A stretch of 64,000 nucleotides of DNA, taken from Mitsuokella sp. oral taxon 131 str. W9106. GTDB taxonomy: Bacteria; Bacillota; Negativicutes; Selenomonadales; Selenomonadaceae. The notes beneath the pieces were generated by a model that ran no database searches, had not been told where the DNA came from, and worked only from the letters and a program-made list of their open reading frames with translations. Position 1 is the stretch's first letter; the number at the start of each line of letters is the position of its first letter. The stretch lies in assembly GCF_000469545.1 (NCBI RefSeq), contig NZ_KI273050.1, forward strand, positions 62,001 through 126,000. The letters are read 5' to 3'. The position numbers and the translations under genes are program-made. This document shows, in pieces, positions 8,361 to 19,343 of the stretch.

Positions 8361-8390
8361 AAGGTGTTGCGCGAGCAACACCTTTCTTGT
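8361..8390 (+). terminator. hairpin with T-rich tail between the M20 gene and nrfH
   Basis: AAGGTGTTGC-GCGA-GCAACACCTT is a perfect 10-bp stem with a 4-base GCGA loop, followed by TCTTGTTTCTT. It most simply ends the sigma-54 operon. It lies upstream of nrfH and downstream of the 8312 palindrome, so it could also be part of an nrf leader. Confidence 0.65.
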
Positions 8391-8444
8391 TTCTTCCATG
8401 CTATACTAAGCGTAAATAAAGCGAAGGAAGAGAGGAGGGGACTC

Positions 8445-8936
8445 ATGGTGGAGCTGAAATCATTATTTCAGAAACACACGTTGGCCTGCCTGGCGGGGGG
8501 CTTTGTCATCGGCGTTGCGGCGTGCGGCATCGGCGCTGGGTTGATGTCCTTTTCAGGTTCGCCTGCGTTCTGCGGCACTTGCCATTCCATGAAGCACGAG
8601 GCATGGACTTTTGCAGCGTCCAGCCATCGCAATCTCGAATGTACGGACTGCCACCTGCCGCATGACAATATGGTGCACTACATCGCCGAGAAAGGCCGGA
8701 CGGGCATGCTCGACACGTACCATGAGGTGCTGCGCGACTATCCGGCACGCATCAAGCTTTCAGCGGATGGGCACCAGACCGTAAACGACAACTGCCTGCG
8801 CTGCCACAAGGCGACGATGGGCGAGGTCCATGCGGTCGTCGGAACGCCGATGGATACGGGTGGCGACTGCTTGAAGTGCCATAGCCGCATTGCGCATGGT
8901 TCGAACCATCTCGAGGGAGGGATCAAAGTTGAGTAA
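8445..8936 (+). CDS. nrfH: NrfH, tetrahaem membrane quinol dehydrogenase subunit of nitrite reductase
   Basis: A 163-residue NapC/NirT-family cytochrome. One N-terminal membrane anchor (TLACLAGGFVIGVAACGIGAGL) is followed by four haem motifs: CGTCH, CTDCH, CLRCH and CLKCH. NrfH takes electrons from the menaquinol pool and hands them to NrfA in the periplasm. ATG 8445 has AGGAGGGG directly upstream. The end overlaps nrfA by 8 bp, the usual nrfHA arrangement. The genes for cytochrome c maturation are not in this window. Confidence 0.95.
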   Translation: MVELKSLFQKHTLACLAGGFVIGVAACGIGAGLMSFSGSPAFCGTCHSMKHEAWTFAASSHRNLECTDCHLPHDNMVHYIAEKGRTGMLDTYHEVLRDYPARIKLSADGHQTVNDNCLRCHKATMGEVHAVVGTPMDTGGDCLKCHSRIAHGSNHLEGGIKVE

Positions 8937-10221
8937 GCTACAGAAAATCATCGCTGCTGTCGTAGCGGTCTGCGTCCTGTTCTTCGGCTTCGTCGTGGTT
9001 CGCATCGGCGCAGCTCCGAACGACTCGACCGTCAAGCTGGCGAAGATACCGGATGACAAGAAGATCGGAAAGGAAGCATACAAGGACGCGTACCCGCTGC
9101 AGTACAATTCCTTCATGAAAAACAATGAGATGCTGCCGTCCCCGACGGGATACGGCGGATCGCTGAAGGGCAACTCGCACTTGGAGGAGCAGCCCGAAAT
9201 GCTTGAGAACTTCAAGGGATATGCCTTCGCGAAGCAGTACGACGACGACCGCGGGCACACCTACGCGGGCGAGGACTTCAAGGAGACGAAGCGCCTGCCG
9301 GGTCAGAAGGGGGTCTGCATCACCTGCAAGGGCTCGTACATGTACGACGTCTACTACAAGCAGAGCGGTTGGGAGTATGCCTCCAAGCCCGTCGAGGAAG
9401 TCATGGCACCGATAGAGGACGACCAGTGGTTCGGCTGCTCGACCTGCCACGACCCCGACACGATGGAGCTACGCGTCTATCAGCAGGGCTTCATCGACTC
9501 GATGGCACGCCGCGGCGTAGACGTCTCGAAGGCTTCGCATAACGAAATGCGCGCCTATGTGTGTACGCAGTGCCACAACGAGTACTACTTCATGGCAGAG
9601 GACAAGCGCGTCAACCATCCATGGGACAACGGGCTGGACGCGGAGAGCGAGTTCCAGTTCTACCAGTCGGGACAGGCCGGCGCATTCAAGCAGGACTGGA
9701 TTCATGCGGACAGCAAGACCCCGATGCTGAAGGCGCAGCATCCGGATTTCGAGGCTTGGTCGGACAGCGTCCATGCCGATGCCGGCGTCACCTGCGTGGA
9801 CTGCCATATGCCGTACATGCGCAAGGACGGACAGAAGTACACCTCGCACTGGATGACGAACCCGCTTCACACGACGCAGGAATCGTGCATGAAGTGCCAC
9901 GACGAGAGCGCGGAAACGCTCAAGGCCCGCGTCCAGACCATCGGCGACAACACGTTCAAGCTTCAGCGCATCGCAGGCCAGACGGTCGCAAAGGCGCATC
10001 TTACGGTCAAGGCGGCGATGGATGCCGGCGCGACGGACGAGCAGCTTGCAGCAGCGCGCCTCACACTCCGTGAAGCGCAGTGGTACTGGGATTGGGTCGC
10101 AGCAGAGAGCAGCATGGGCTTCCATAACCCAAGCAAGATGATGCGCACGCTCGGCCTTTCCATCGACAAGGCGCATCAGGTTATCGAGATGACGAATGCA
10201 GTGATGAAGGGAAGTCTCTAG
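8929..10221 (+). CDS. nrfA: NrfA, pentahaem ammonia-forming cytochrome c nitrite reductase
   Basis: A 430-residue periplasmic enzyme reducing nitrite to ammonium with six electrons. An N-terminal signal/anchor (IIAAVVAVCVLFFGFVVV) is followed by the active-site haem motif CITCK at about 130, where lysine replaces histidine, and then CSTCH, CTQCH, CVDCH and CMKCH. The start is inferred as TTG at 8929, because GAGGGAGGG precedes it and the hydrophobic leader begins there; this gives an 8-bp overlap with nrfH. The upstream ATG-like starts of the longer frame lie inside nrfH. With NrfH it forms a respiratory or detoxifying nitrite reductase. Confidence 0.96.
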   Translation: MSKLQKIIAAVVAVCVLFFGFVVVRIGAAPNDSTVKLAKIPDDKKIGKEAYKDAYPLQYNSFMKNNEMLPSPTGYGGSLKGNSHLEEQPEMLENFKGYAFAKQYDDDRGHTYAGEDFKETKRLPGQKGVCITCKGSYMYDVYYKQSGWEYASKPVEEVMAPIEDDQWFGCSTCHDPDTMELRVYQQGFIDSMARRGVDVSKASHNEMRAYVCTQCHNEYYFMAEDKRVNHPWDNGLDAESEFQFYQSGQAGAFKQDWIHADSKTPMLKAQHPDFEAWSDSVHADAGVTCVDCHMPYMRKDGQKYTSHWMTNPLHTTQESCMKCHDESAETLKARVQTIGDNTFKLQRIAGQTVAKAHLTVKAAMDAGATDEQLAAARLTLREAQWYWDWVAAESSMGFHNPSKMMRTLGLSIDKAHQVIEMTNAVMKGSL

Positions 10222-10256
10222 GACGACGCTCCCTCATCATAGTGGCCGTTCATAGG

Positions 10257-10292
10257 AAAAAGCCTTTCCGAAGCAGGGAAGGCTTTTTCCTT
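10257..10292 (+). terminator. rho-independent terminator after nrfA
   Basis: AAAAAGCCTTTCC-GAAGCA-GGGAAGGCTTTTT forms a long stem with one G-T pair and a T-run, 36 bp after the nrfA stop. Confidence 0.9.
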
Positions 10293-10342
10293 TTGCGGGA
10301 CGGGCGGGACGGATGGGACGGATGGAGAGGGAGAAAGCTGCA

Positions 10343-10371
10343 TTGACAGGATTCCACGGGAAATCTATAAT
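10343..10371 (+). promoter_or_regulatory. perfect consensus sigma-A promoter for the amino-acid ABC genes
   Basis: TTGACA (10343-10348), a 17-bp spacer and TATAAT (10366-10371): 12 of 12 consensus bases at optimal spacing. It starts about 45 bp upstream of the permease gene. Confidence 0.93.
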
Positions 10372-10415
10372 AAACAGGGATTTTCTTATTTGAATGGGAT
10401 GACAAGGTGGATGGC

Positions 10416-11081
10416 ATGAATTTCAATCTCGACCTGATGATTAGCTCGTTCCCGCTCTTGCTCTTAGGGGCGGGCATCACCATCAAAATCACGGTGCTTT
10501 CGGTGGCGCTCGGTATGGTGATTGGTCTCTTTGTGGGCATTGCCCGCATTTCGAACATCCGAATTTTTCGCGCTGCGAGCGCCGTCTATATCGATTTCTT
10601 TCGCGGGACGCCGCTGCTCGTGCAGATCTTTCTCGTCTACTTTGCGCTTCCCGTCGTGACAGGGCAGCGCGTTGATCCATTTGTCGCCGCAATCGGTGCA
10701 TGCGGCATCAACTCCGGCGCGTATGTCGCAGAGATTTTCCGCGCGGGCATCCAGTCCATCGACGAAGGACAGATGGAGGCAGGTCGTTCGCTTGGCATGA
10801 CATGGGGGCAGACGATGCGCTACATCATCGTGCCGCAGGCATTCAAGCGCGTCATTCCGCCGCTCGGCAACGAGTTCATCGCGCTCCTCAAAGATTCCTC
10901 GCTCGTGTCGGTCATCGGCTTCGAGGAGCTTACGCGCCGCGGCCAGCTCATCATCGCGAAGACATACGGATCGCTCGAAATTTGGATTTCCGTCGCGATC
11001 ATCTACCTTGTGATGACGCTGACGATTTCGCGCTTTGTCGCGTATTTGGAGAGGAGGTTCCGCGCTGATGATAAGCATTGA
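10416..11081 (+). CDS. polar amino-acid ABC transporter, permease
   Basis: A 221-residue HisM/GlnP-type permease with about five membrane segments. The [19 protein letters not shown] segment and the EAA-loop-like [22 protein letters not shown] near residue 120, which contacts the ATPase, identify the family. I chose ATG 10416, with AAGGTGG 6 bp upstream; GTG 10407 is a less likely start. It is followed by its ATPase with a 14-bp overlap. No substrate-binding protein is encoded here, so it must be elsewhere. Substrate unknown within polar amino acids. Confidence 0.92.
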   Translation: MNFNLDLMISSFPLLLLGAGITIKITVLSVALGMVIGLFVGIARISNIRIFRAASAVYIDFFRGTPLLVQIFLVYFALPVVTGQRVDPFVAAIGACGINSGAYVAEIFRAGIQSIDEGQMEAGRSLGMTWGQTMRYIIVPQAFKRVIPPLGNEFIALLKDSSLVSVIGFEELTRRGQLIIAKTYGSLEIWISVAIIYLVMTLTISRFVAYLERRFRADDKH

Positions 11082-11787
11082 GGGACTCAAAAAGTCGTTT
11101 GGCGAGGTTGAAGTCCTAAAGGGAATCGACCTTTCCGTCAAGGAAAAGGAAGTCGTCGTCATCATCGGCCCGTCCGGCTCCGGCAAGAGCACGCTGCTGC
11201 GCTGCATGAACTACCTCGAAGAGCCGACAGCAGGGACGGTCGCCGTCGATGGCATCGTCCTGGATGGCGAGGCGAACATCAACAAGGTGCGCGAGGAGGT
11301 CGGCATGGTCTTCCAGCGGTTCAATCTCTTTCCACACATGACGGTTCTCGCCAATATCATGCTCGCACCGATGAAGGTACGGCACATCGAAAAGGCAGAG
11401 GCGGAAAAGACGGCGCAGGAGCTTCTCGCACACGTTGGTCTCGAGGGCAAGGCGACCGCCTATCCACCGCAGCTTTCGGGCGGGCAGCAGCAGCGTGTCG
11501 CGATCGCGCGTGCGCTCGCGATGAAGCCGAAAGTCATGCTGTTCGATGAGCCGACATCGGCGCTCGATCCTGAGATGGTCGGCGAAGTGCTCGACGTCAT
11601 GCGCAGGCTTGCCGAAGACGGCATGACGATGGTCATTGTGACACACGAGATGGGGTTTGCGCGCGAGGTCGGTGATCGGATTCTCTTCGTAGACGACGGA
11701 CGTATTCTGGAGCAGGGCGCGCCTGCGGATGTGTTCGAGCATCCGCGGGAAGAGCGCACGCGCATTTTCCTGTCGAAAGTCCTATGA
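11068..11787 (+). CDS. polar amino-acid ABC transporter, ATP-binding protein
   Basis: A 239-residue GlnQ/HisP-type ATPase. Walker A is GPSGSGKST near residue 35, the Q-loop is [14 protein letters not shown], the signature is [15 protein letters not shown], Walker B is [14 protein letters not shown], and the H-loop is [17 protein letters not shown] precedes ATG 11068, within the end of the permease gene. It powers import through the upstream permease. No convincing terminator follows before the cold-shock promoter. Confidence 0.94.
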   Translation: MISIEGLKKSFGEVEVLKGIDLSVKEKEVVVIIGPSGSGKSTLLRCMNYLEEPTAGTVAVDGIVLDGEANINKVREEVGMVFQRFNLFPHMTVLANIMLAPMKVRHIEKAEAEKTAQELLAHVGLEGKATAYPPQLSGGQQQRVAIARALAMKPKVMLFDEPTSALDPEMVGEVLDVMRRLAEDGMTMVIVTHEMGFAREVGDRILFVDDGRILEQGAPADVFEHPREERTRIFLSKVL

Positions 11788-11834
11788 TTATTCGTGTGTT
11801 CTACAGGAACGGCAATATTTTGTCAGACGATTAA

Positions 11835-11863
11835 TTGACATTCTGAGGTAGACCTGTTACAAT
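11835..11863 (+). promoter_or_regulatory. sigma-A promoter of the cold-shock gene
   Basis: TTGACA (11835-11840), a 17-bp spacer and TACAAT (11858-11863). It predicts a leader of about 115 nt before the cold-shock protein start, long for such a small gene. Confidence 0.88.
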
Positions 11864-11938
11864 CTAAACAAGAAGAAGTGTTTCATCACATGGAGCTTTT
11901 GCATGCGGTAGGGCATCGTTTCTTCCGATTTCTTCGGA

Positions 11939-11973
11939 GGCGAGGTCCACGGCCTCGCCGGGGCAGCTTTTTT
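11939..11973 (+). promoter_or_regulatory. leader hairpin with T6 run, possible attenuator or thermosensor of csp
   Basis: GGCGAGG pairs with CCTCGCC (11939-11945 and 11953-11959). After GGGGCAGC comes TTTTTT (11968-11973), which touches the AGGAGG ribosome site. Upstream, CTTCCGATTTCTTCGGAGG (about 11922-11940) can form a competing small stem. The arrangement resembles an attenuator or a temperature-dependent leader, known in principle for cold-shock mRNAs. The switch is inferred. Confidence 0.5.
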
Positions 11974-11986
11974 AGGAGGAGTCTGT

Positions 11987-12187
11987 ATGGTTGGCAAAGT
12001 AAAATGGTTCAGTGCGGAAAAAGGCTATGGCTTTATTGCCCGCACGGGCGGCGATGATGTGTTTGTGCATTTCTCCGCTATTCAGGGGGACGGATTCAAA
12101 AACCTGAATGAAGGGCAGGACGTAACGTTCGACATCGTCGAAGGAGCGCGTGGCCCACAGGCTTCGAATGTCGTCAAGCATAGCTGA
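11987..12187 (+). CDS. CspA-family cold-shock protein
   Basis: A 66-residue single-domain RNA chaperone. Both RNA-binding motifs are present: KGYGFI (RNP1) and VFVHFSAI (RNP2). The length and start [16 protein letters not shown] are typical. AGGAGG lies 8 bp before the ATG. It is monocistronic between a strong promoter and a terminator. Cold-shock proteins melt RNA secondary structure and can act as antiterminators; this one may act on its own unusual leader. Confidence 0.96.
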   Translation: MVGKVKWFSAEKGYGFIARTGGDDVFVHFSAIQGDGFKNLNEGQDVTFDIVEGARGPQASNVVKHS

Positions 12188-12207
12188 AGTTGTTTTTACT
12201 CCAATCG

Positions 12208-12245
12208 AAGGGTGTTCGGCATGGTCGTGCCGGGCACCCTTTTCA
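12208..12245 (+). terminator. rho-independent terminator after the cold-shock gene
   Basis: AAGGGTG...CACCCTT with the inner stem CGGCA/TGCCG, followed by TTTTC. Confidence 0.85.
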
Positions 12246-12309
12246 TATGGTCCCTATTTCGAGCATGAGCATGAAAGATTTCAGATTTTTTGCGTAATAA
12301 AAGAAGGGT

Positions 12310-12338
12310 TTGCGCGCAATTTGCCGAATAAGTATATA
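12310..12338 (+). promoter_or_regulatory. weak candidate promoter of hpf
   Basis: TTGCGC (12310-12315), 17 bp and TATATA (12333-12338), about 50 bp before the hpf start. The -35 match is poor. Nothing better is visible between the csp terminator and hpf. Confidence 0.35.
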
Positions 12339-12389
12339 TGGCCAAAGAATTCAGAAGGAATTCAAAATACAAGAAAGGGGATGTGTCGC

Positions 12390-12935
12390 ATGGCAACATT
12401 CACTGTAAGAGGCAAAAACATCGAGATCACTCCTTCGCTTCGTGAGTACGTGGAAAAGCGGGTAGGAAAGGTCACGAAATACTTCGAGAAAGTCGGCGAA
12501 ATCTCGGTGCTGCTGACGGTGCATAAGGGGCGTCACATCGTGGAGGTCACGGTTCCCGTGCAGGGCGGCGTTCTTTTGCGCGGCGAGGAAGCGACGATGG
12601 ATATGTACACGTCGATCGATCTCGTCGTCGAGAAACTCGAACGCCAGATTCGCAAGCAGAAAACGAAGCTTGAGCGTCGCTTCCGCCAAGGAGGATTCAA
12701 GGCTGAGGCGCTCGCTGCCGGACCTCTTTCCGATCAGCGTGATGAGAGCGACGAGTACGCCGTCGTCAAGACGAAACGCTTCCATGTGAAGCCCATGGAT
12801 GTGCAGGAAGCGATCATGCAGATGAATCTCCTCAATCACAATTTCTTCGTGTTCCGTGATGCAGAGACGGAGGAGGTCAATGTCGTCTATCGCCGTACCG
12901 ATGGAAACTACGGTCTCATCGAGCCGAACGAGTAG
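12390..12935 (+). CDS. hpf: long-form ribosome hibernation promoting factor
   Basis: A 181-residue HPF/RaiA protein. The N-terminal domain (MATFTVRGKNIEITPSLREYVEKR, to about residue 100) binds the decoding region of the 30S subunit. The C-terminal domain (about 125-181, KTKRFHVKPMDVQEAIMQMN to GNYGLIEPNE) dimerises 30S subunits, so this is the long type that makes 100S ribosomes alone. I chose ATG 12390 with AAGGGG 9 bp upstream; an in-frame ATG at 12381 is too close to it. It is a single gene with its own terminator. Confidence 0.95.
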   Translation: MATFTVRGKNIEITPSLREYVEKRVGKVTKYFEKVGEISVLLTVHKGRHIVEVTVPVQGGVLLRGEEATMDMYTSIDLVVEKLERQIRKQKTKLERRFRQGGFKAEALAAGPLSDQRDESDEYAVVKTKRFHVKPMDVQEAIMQMNLLNHNFFVFRDAETEEVNVVYRRTDGNYGLIEPNE

Positions 12936-12965
12936 GGCATCGAAACGCAGGTGAAATGGGTATGG

Positions 12966-13006
12966 AAGCCGGCGGCAAAGGGAAAACCTTTTGCTGTCGG
13001 CTTTTT
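12966..13006 (+). terminator. rho-independent terminator after hpf
   Basis: AAGCCGGCGGCAAAGG-GAAAA-CCTTTTGCTGTCGGCTT is a long stem with small mismatches, followed by TTTTT. Confidence 0.88.
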
Positions 13007-13018
13007 GCTTGCGATATG

Positions 13019-13027
13019 TGATATAAT
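13019..13027 (+). promoter_or_regulatory. extended -10 promoter of the deacetylase/glycosyltransferase operon
   Basis: TG-A-TATAAT, a perfect extended -10. No good -35 box is present, as expected for this class; the hpf terminator occupies that position. Confidence 0.65.
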
Positions 13028-13069
13028 AAAGAACGATATTTTATTGCAGTGGAAAAGGAGGACAGACCA

Positions 13070-13945
13070 TTGGCATGGAAGCGTATCTTAGTGAATGCGG
13101 ACGATTTTGGACGCCATGTGTGCATTAACCGCGCCGTGGAAGAGGGCGTGACGGACGGAATCCTGCGGTCAGCGACGCTCATGGCGGGTGGCGCAGCATT
13201 TGCGGATGCCGTCGTGCGCGCACATCGCTTGCACGCGCTCGGCGTCGGCATCCACTTTACGCTCGTCAACGGGAACCCCGTCCTCGCAGCCGATGTGATT
13301 CCGTCACTCGTGACGGACGAAGGCGTATTCTATGCGGATTATGGCACATTTGTCAAGCGATTTCTCATGGGCAAGGTGCGCATGGAAGAAGTGCGCGCGG
13401 AGCTCGGTGCGCAGCTCGAAAAGATCGAGATGACGGGGCTTTCCTTGACGCATGCGGACAGCCATCAGCACCTTCACGTCCTGCCGGGCGTACTCGATGC
13501 GGTGCTTGACCTCATGAAGGAGAGCGGGATTCCCGCGATGCGCGTGCCGCGCGCATCGCTCTTTGCTGGCGAATTCGGCGGCATCGGGCAGCTCGTCGGG
13601 CGCATGGGGCTGAGCCTTCTCGCCGCACGCGCGGCACGCGCGGCAAAACATCGTGGCATCGCTTGCCCCGACCACTTTGCGGGCATCGTTGCGGGCGAGG
13701 CGGTCAGCGAATCGGAAATGGATCGTATCATTATGGATCTTGCGGCGGGCACGACGGAGGTCATGATCCATCCCGGCACGGACACGGAGCGCCTTTCGCG
13801 CGAATGTGCATGGGAACATGATTTTGAGGCGGAGCTTTGCGCTGTGTGCAGTACAAAGATCAAGGAGCGGCTGGCAGAGATCGGGGCAGAAGCCGTGAAT
13901 TTCCGCGCGTTATCGGATTCAGGCCATGAGACAAAGGGAATATGA
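13070..13945 (+). CDS. ChbG/HpnK-family (YdjC-like) carbohydrate deacetylase
   Basis: A 291-residue enzyme of the YdjC/ChbG/HpnK family. The opening NADDFGRHVCINRAV carries the metal-binding DDFG motif. THADSHQHLHVLP near residue 130 supplies the metal histidines, and MIHPG lies near the C-terminus. Members remove N-acetyl groups from sugars on oligosaccharides or lipids. TTG 13070 is the likely start, since AAGGAGG precedes it; GTG 13049 would place the ribosome site inside the gene. The next gene is a GT2 glycosyltransferase, so a role in modifying an envelope glycan or lipid-linked sugar is likely (inference). Confidence 0.87.
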   Translation: MAWKRILVNADDFGRHVCINRAVEEGVTDGILRSATLMAGGAAFADAVVRAHRLHALGVGIHFTLVNGNPVLAADVIPSLVTDEGVFYADYGTFVKRFLMGKVRMEEVRAELGAQLEKIEMTGLSLTHADSHQHLHVLPGVLDAVLDLMKESGIPAMRVPRASLFAGEFGGIGQLVGRMGLSLLAARAARAAKHRGIACPDHFAGIVAGEAVSESEMDRIIMDLAAGTTEVMIHPGTDTERLSRECAWEHDFEAELCAVCSTKIKERLAEIGAEAVNFRALSDSGHETKGI

Positions 13946-13947
13946 CC

Positions 13948-14952
13948 ATGGAAAAAATTACGATAATCGTGCCTTGCTACAATGAGCAGGAGGTCATCGA
14001 AAAATTTTATCGCGAGACATCGCGCGTGTTTCGTACCGTTGACGGCATCTCGTTTACGTACCTTTTCGTCGATGACGGAAGCCGGGACGGAACGCTCGCG
14101 GCGATCAAGGAACTGGCCCGTGCGGACAGCCATGTCTCTTATATGAGCTTTACGCGCAACTTCGGCAAAGAGGCGGCGATGATGGCAGGTCTCGACTACG
14201 CCGAGGGCGATGCCGTGATCCTCATGGACGCCGACCTCCAGCACCCGCCGGAGCTTGTTCCAAATCTCATCGAGTGGTGGCATAAGGGATATGACGACGT
14301 TTCGGCGAAGCGCACGGATCGCGCGGATGAGGCGTGGTTCAAGCGGACGATGGCAAATTTCTTCTATCGCTTGCTGCAGCTCGTGAGCCGCTATGAGGTG
14401 CAGCGCGACGTCGGCGACTTCCGCCTGCTCGATGCCCGCTGCGTGGCGGCGCTTCGCCTCATGCGTGAGAACCAGCGATTCACGAAAGGCATGTTTACGT
14501 GGATCGGCTTCAGGAAGAAGGAGATCCCTTTTAAGGTGCAGCCGCGCGCAGGCGGACATACGACATGGAATTACTTTGCGCTCTACAATCTCGCAATCGA
14601 AGGGCTCACGTCGTTTACGACGGCACCGCTTCGCCTTACGACGTTCTTTGGTCTGTTCGTCTCGCTGCTTGCGATCCTCTACATGATTTTCGTCGCAGGG
14701 CGCGCGATGCTCTACGGCGATCCCGTGGCAGGCTACCCGACACTCATGACGATCATGCTGTTCTTGGGCGGCGTGCAGCTGCTGTCGCTCGGCATCATCG
14801 GCGAGTATTTGGGCCGCGTCTTTACGGAGAGCAAGCACCGTCCTGTCTATCTCATCGATTCATTTGACGGGCGGCGCGTGACCTACGCGAGCCCTGTTCA
14901 GCGTGAGACGGATACAGGAAATGGAGAGGAACAAAACGATGACAAGGCATAA
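13948..14952 (+). CDS. GT2 polyprenyl-phosphate glycosyltransferase (GtrB/ArnC/DPM1-like)
   Basis: A 334-residue enzyme with an N-terminal GT-A domain and two C-terminal membrane helices (about 225-290). ITIIVPCYNEQEVI opens the domain. FVDDGSRDGT and MDADLQHPPEL contain the nucleotide-sugar and metal-binding aspartates. Such enzymes move a sugar from a nucleotide donor to undecaprenyl phosphate on the cytoplasmic face. ATG 13948 is favoured (AAGGG 9 bp upstream); ATG 13942 would overlap the deacetylase stop. It overlaps the next gene, a large membrane protein that may be the enzyme using the lipid-linked sugar. Confidence 0.9.
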   Translation: MEKITIIVPCYNEQEVIEKFYRETSRVFRTVDGISFTYLFVDDGSRDGTLAAIKELARADSHVSYMSFTRNFGKEAAMMAGLDYAEGDAVILMDADLQHPPELVPNLIEWWHKGYDDVSAKRTDRADEAWFKRTMANFFYRLLQLVSRYEVQRDVGDFRLLDARCVAALRLMRENQRFTKGMFTWIGFRKKEIPFKVQPRAGGHTTWNYFALYNLAIEGLTSFTTAPLRLTTFFGLFVSLLAILYMIFVAGRAMLYGDPVAGYPTLMTIMLFLGGVQLLSLGIIGEYLGRVFTESKHRPVYLIDSFDGRRVTYASPVQRETDTGNGEEQNDDKA

Positions 14953-16606
14953 AGGCCTGCAGACGGCAGTCGTGGCGCTTTCGATATTCGCCCTGCTCTA
15001 TGCACTCAATAGGATGATGCCGCTTCACCGTGATGACTACGACTACTCGATGGTTTGGATGACGGCACGGCATATCACCTCGTTTGGCGATGTCCTCGAA
15101 TCGGTCTGCCGTCACTATTTGCTCCACGGCGGGCGCGCGGTGACGGTGTTCTTCCTCGATACGTTCCTCTTGCTCGGCAAGAGCGTGTTCGATTTTGCGA
15201 ATGCGCTCGTATTCCTCGCGCTCGTCGTACTCATGGCAATGCATGCGCGGCGCGGTGCTGCGTTTTGGCGCGAGCCAGGCATTTTCGCGGCAGCAGGTCT
15301 CCTCACATGGCTTTGCCTGCCACATTTCGGCGAGGTCGCCGTATGGAAGAGCGGCTCGACGGTCTATCTTTGGTCTGCCGTTCCCGTGCTGCTCTTTCTC
15401 CTGCCATACAATGTCCACCTGCGGGTGATCGGTACAGGCAAGGAAGGCACTTTATCGCATCGCCGGATTTTCGCCGTTCCGCTATTCTTGCTCGGCATCG
15501 TCGCGGGCTGGTCGGTCGAAAATCTTGCCGTCACGACGGTGGTCGTTTCGGCAGGCATTTCTTTTTACGCGTACCGCAAGGGCGCGATGATGCCATGGAT
15601 GCCGGCAGGTGCGCTCGGCGCGCTCCTCGGCCTTATTGGCCTCATCGGCGCACCTGGCAATTTCGTGCGCTACGATGCGCAGGGAAGCGGAAAGGGGATC
15701 CTGACGCATATCGGCAACCAGTTTGCGGGAAACGGCGAGATGGTGCTCTATATACTTCCCGCTATCTTGCTGCTCATTCTCGCGTGGCGCCTTTATCGCC
15801 TGCGTATGGCAGGGGAGGAAGTGGGGACACCGTCGGAAAGAAAGCACGGGATCGGACGCTTCCTTCTCGCGGCATTCGTCGCGTTTCTCGTCGTTTCGTA
15901 CTTCAACGGCGGCTTCGTCGCGTGGGCGCTCCGCGATTTTCTCGTTGGGCATGTTCTCGTGCCACTTGGACTGGACAAGCCGAAGACGATCGATCACTTC
16001 AATAATATAATGCATGGCTTTGAGGAGATGGCGATCTACTGGCTCGCGATTTTCCTTTTCTATTCGTGGGGGAAGGAAAGGCTCGGGCTCCAGAAGGCGC
16101 GCATCCGTGCGCTTGCCCCTGTGCCAAGGTGTGCCGTGCTTGCGCGGTTCCCTGTGGCGAAATACGCTTCCAGGCTCATTGCGCTCGCGCTTTTCAACAA
16201 TTTCGTCATGATTGCTGCGCCGACATTCCCCGCACGCGCGACATTCAGCTCGACGGTCATGATTCTCATCGCGGTGCTCGCTGTCCTGCGCGACCCTGTC
16301 GTCGCGGCGCCGATCGCTGCACGCGGACGGAAGCTGCTCGTCACGGCGGGAGGCGCGCTCGGCACCTTTACGATGGCCGCAGCGCTCGTCATCACGCACG
16401 AGATGGACGAAGCAAACGCCGCGCGTCTCGCGATCGTCGAGCGGGCGGCAGCTTCGGGGAACCCTATCGCCTGCATGGAGCCGATCAGGCGCAAGAACCG
16501 CGCGCTTCGCCATGTTTTTTTCGTCGATTTTGATAATGGCGTGACGAAGGACGGCCTCTGTAAGTATTTCGGCATTGCGAACATCAAAGTGACGGGGGCG
16601 AAGTGA
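14939..16606 (+). CDS. large polytopic membrane protein, DUF6056-like, possible GT-C glycosyltransferase
   Basis: A 555-residue protein with roughly ten or more hydrophobic segments. An acidic motif, LHRDDYDYS, lies right after the first membrane segment (about residue 30), where GT-C glycosyltransferases keep their catalytic acids. It resembles the DUF6056 group as I remember it. ATG 14939 has GGAGAGGA upstream and lies within the end of the GtrB-like gene. The deacetylase, GtrB-like enzyme and this protein would fit a pathway that makes a lipid-linked sugar, flips it and attaches it to an envelope acceptor. The transferase role is inferred from topology and context. Confidence 0.6.
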   Translation: MTRHKGLQTAVVALSIFALLYALNRMMPLHRDDYDYSMVWMTARHITSFGDVLESVCRHYLLHGGRAVTVFFLDTFLLLGKSVFDFANALVFLALVVLMAMHARRGAAFWREPGIFAAAGLLTWLCLPHFGEVAVWKSGSTVYLWSAVPVLLFLLPYNVHLRVIGTGKEGTLSHRRIFAVPLFLLGIVAGWSVENLAVTTVVVSAGISFYAYRKGAMMPWMPAGALGALLGLIGLIGAPGNFVRYDAQGSGKGILTHIGNQFAGNGEMVLYILPAILLLILAWRLYRLRMAGEEVGTPSERKHGIGRFLLAAFVAFLVVSYFNGGFVAWALRDFLVGHVLVPLGLDKPKTIDHFNNIMHGFEEMAIYWLAIFLFYSWGKERLGLQKARIRALAPVPRCAVLARFPVAKYASRLIALALFNNFVMIAAPTFPARATFSSTVMILIAVLAVLRDPVVAAPIAARGRKLLVTAGGALGTFTMAAALVITHEMDEANAARLAIVERAAASGNPIACMEPIRRKNRALRHVFFVDFDNGVTKDGLCKYFGIANIKVTGAK

Positions 16607-16629
16607 CGTGCCCTCGCTTTGCCGCTGCA

Positions 16630-16658
16630 TTGACTTCCATAGGGTGGTCTGCTAATAT
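16630..16658 (+). promoter_or_regulatory. sigma-A promoter of secA
   Basis: TTGACT (16630-16635), a 17-bp spacer and TAATAT (16653-16658), 60 bp before the secA start. Confidence 0.75.
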
Positions 16659-16718
16659 GGTAACGATGAATAAACGGACGGATCCATATATTATAGATAA
16701 AAGTAGGAGTTGATTTGT

Positions 16719-19307
<2,589 letters not shown>

Positions 19308-19343
19308 GATGCGGCATGCACACCCCCTACGGAAAGGAATAAG

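Noticed and set aside
13474-14838. 454-codon minus-strand frame opposite the deacetylase and GT2 genes
   Set aside because: Composition is R/H-rich as in other shadow frames, and both plus-strand genes have clear motifs.
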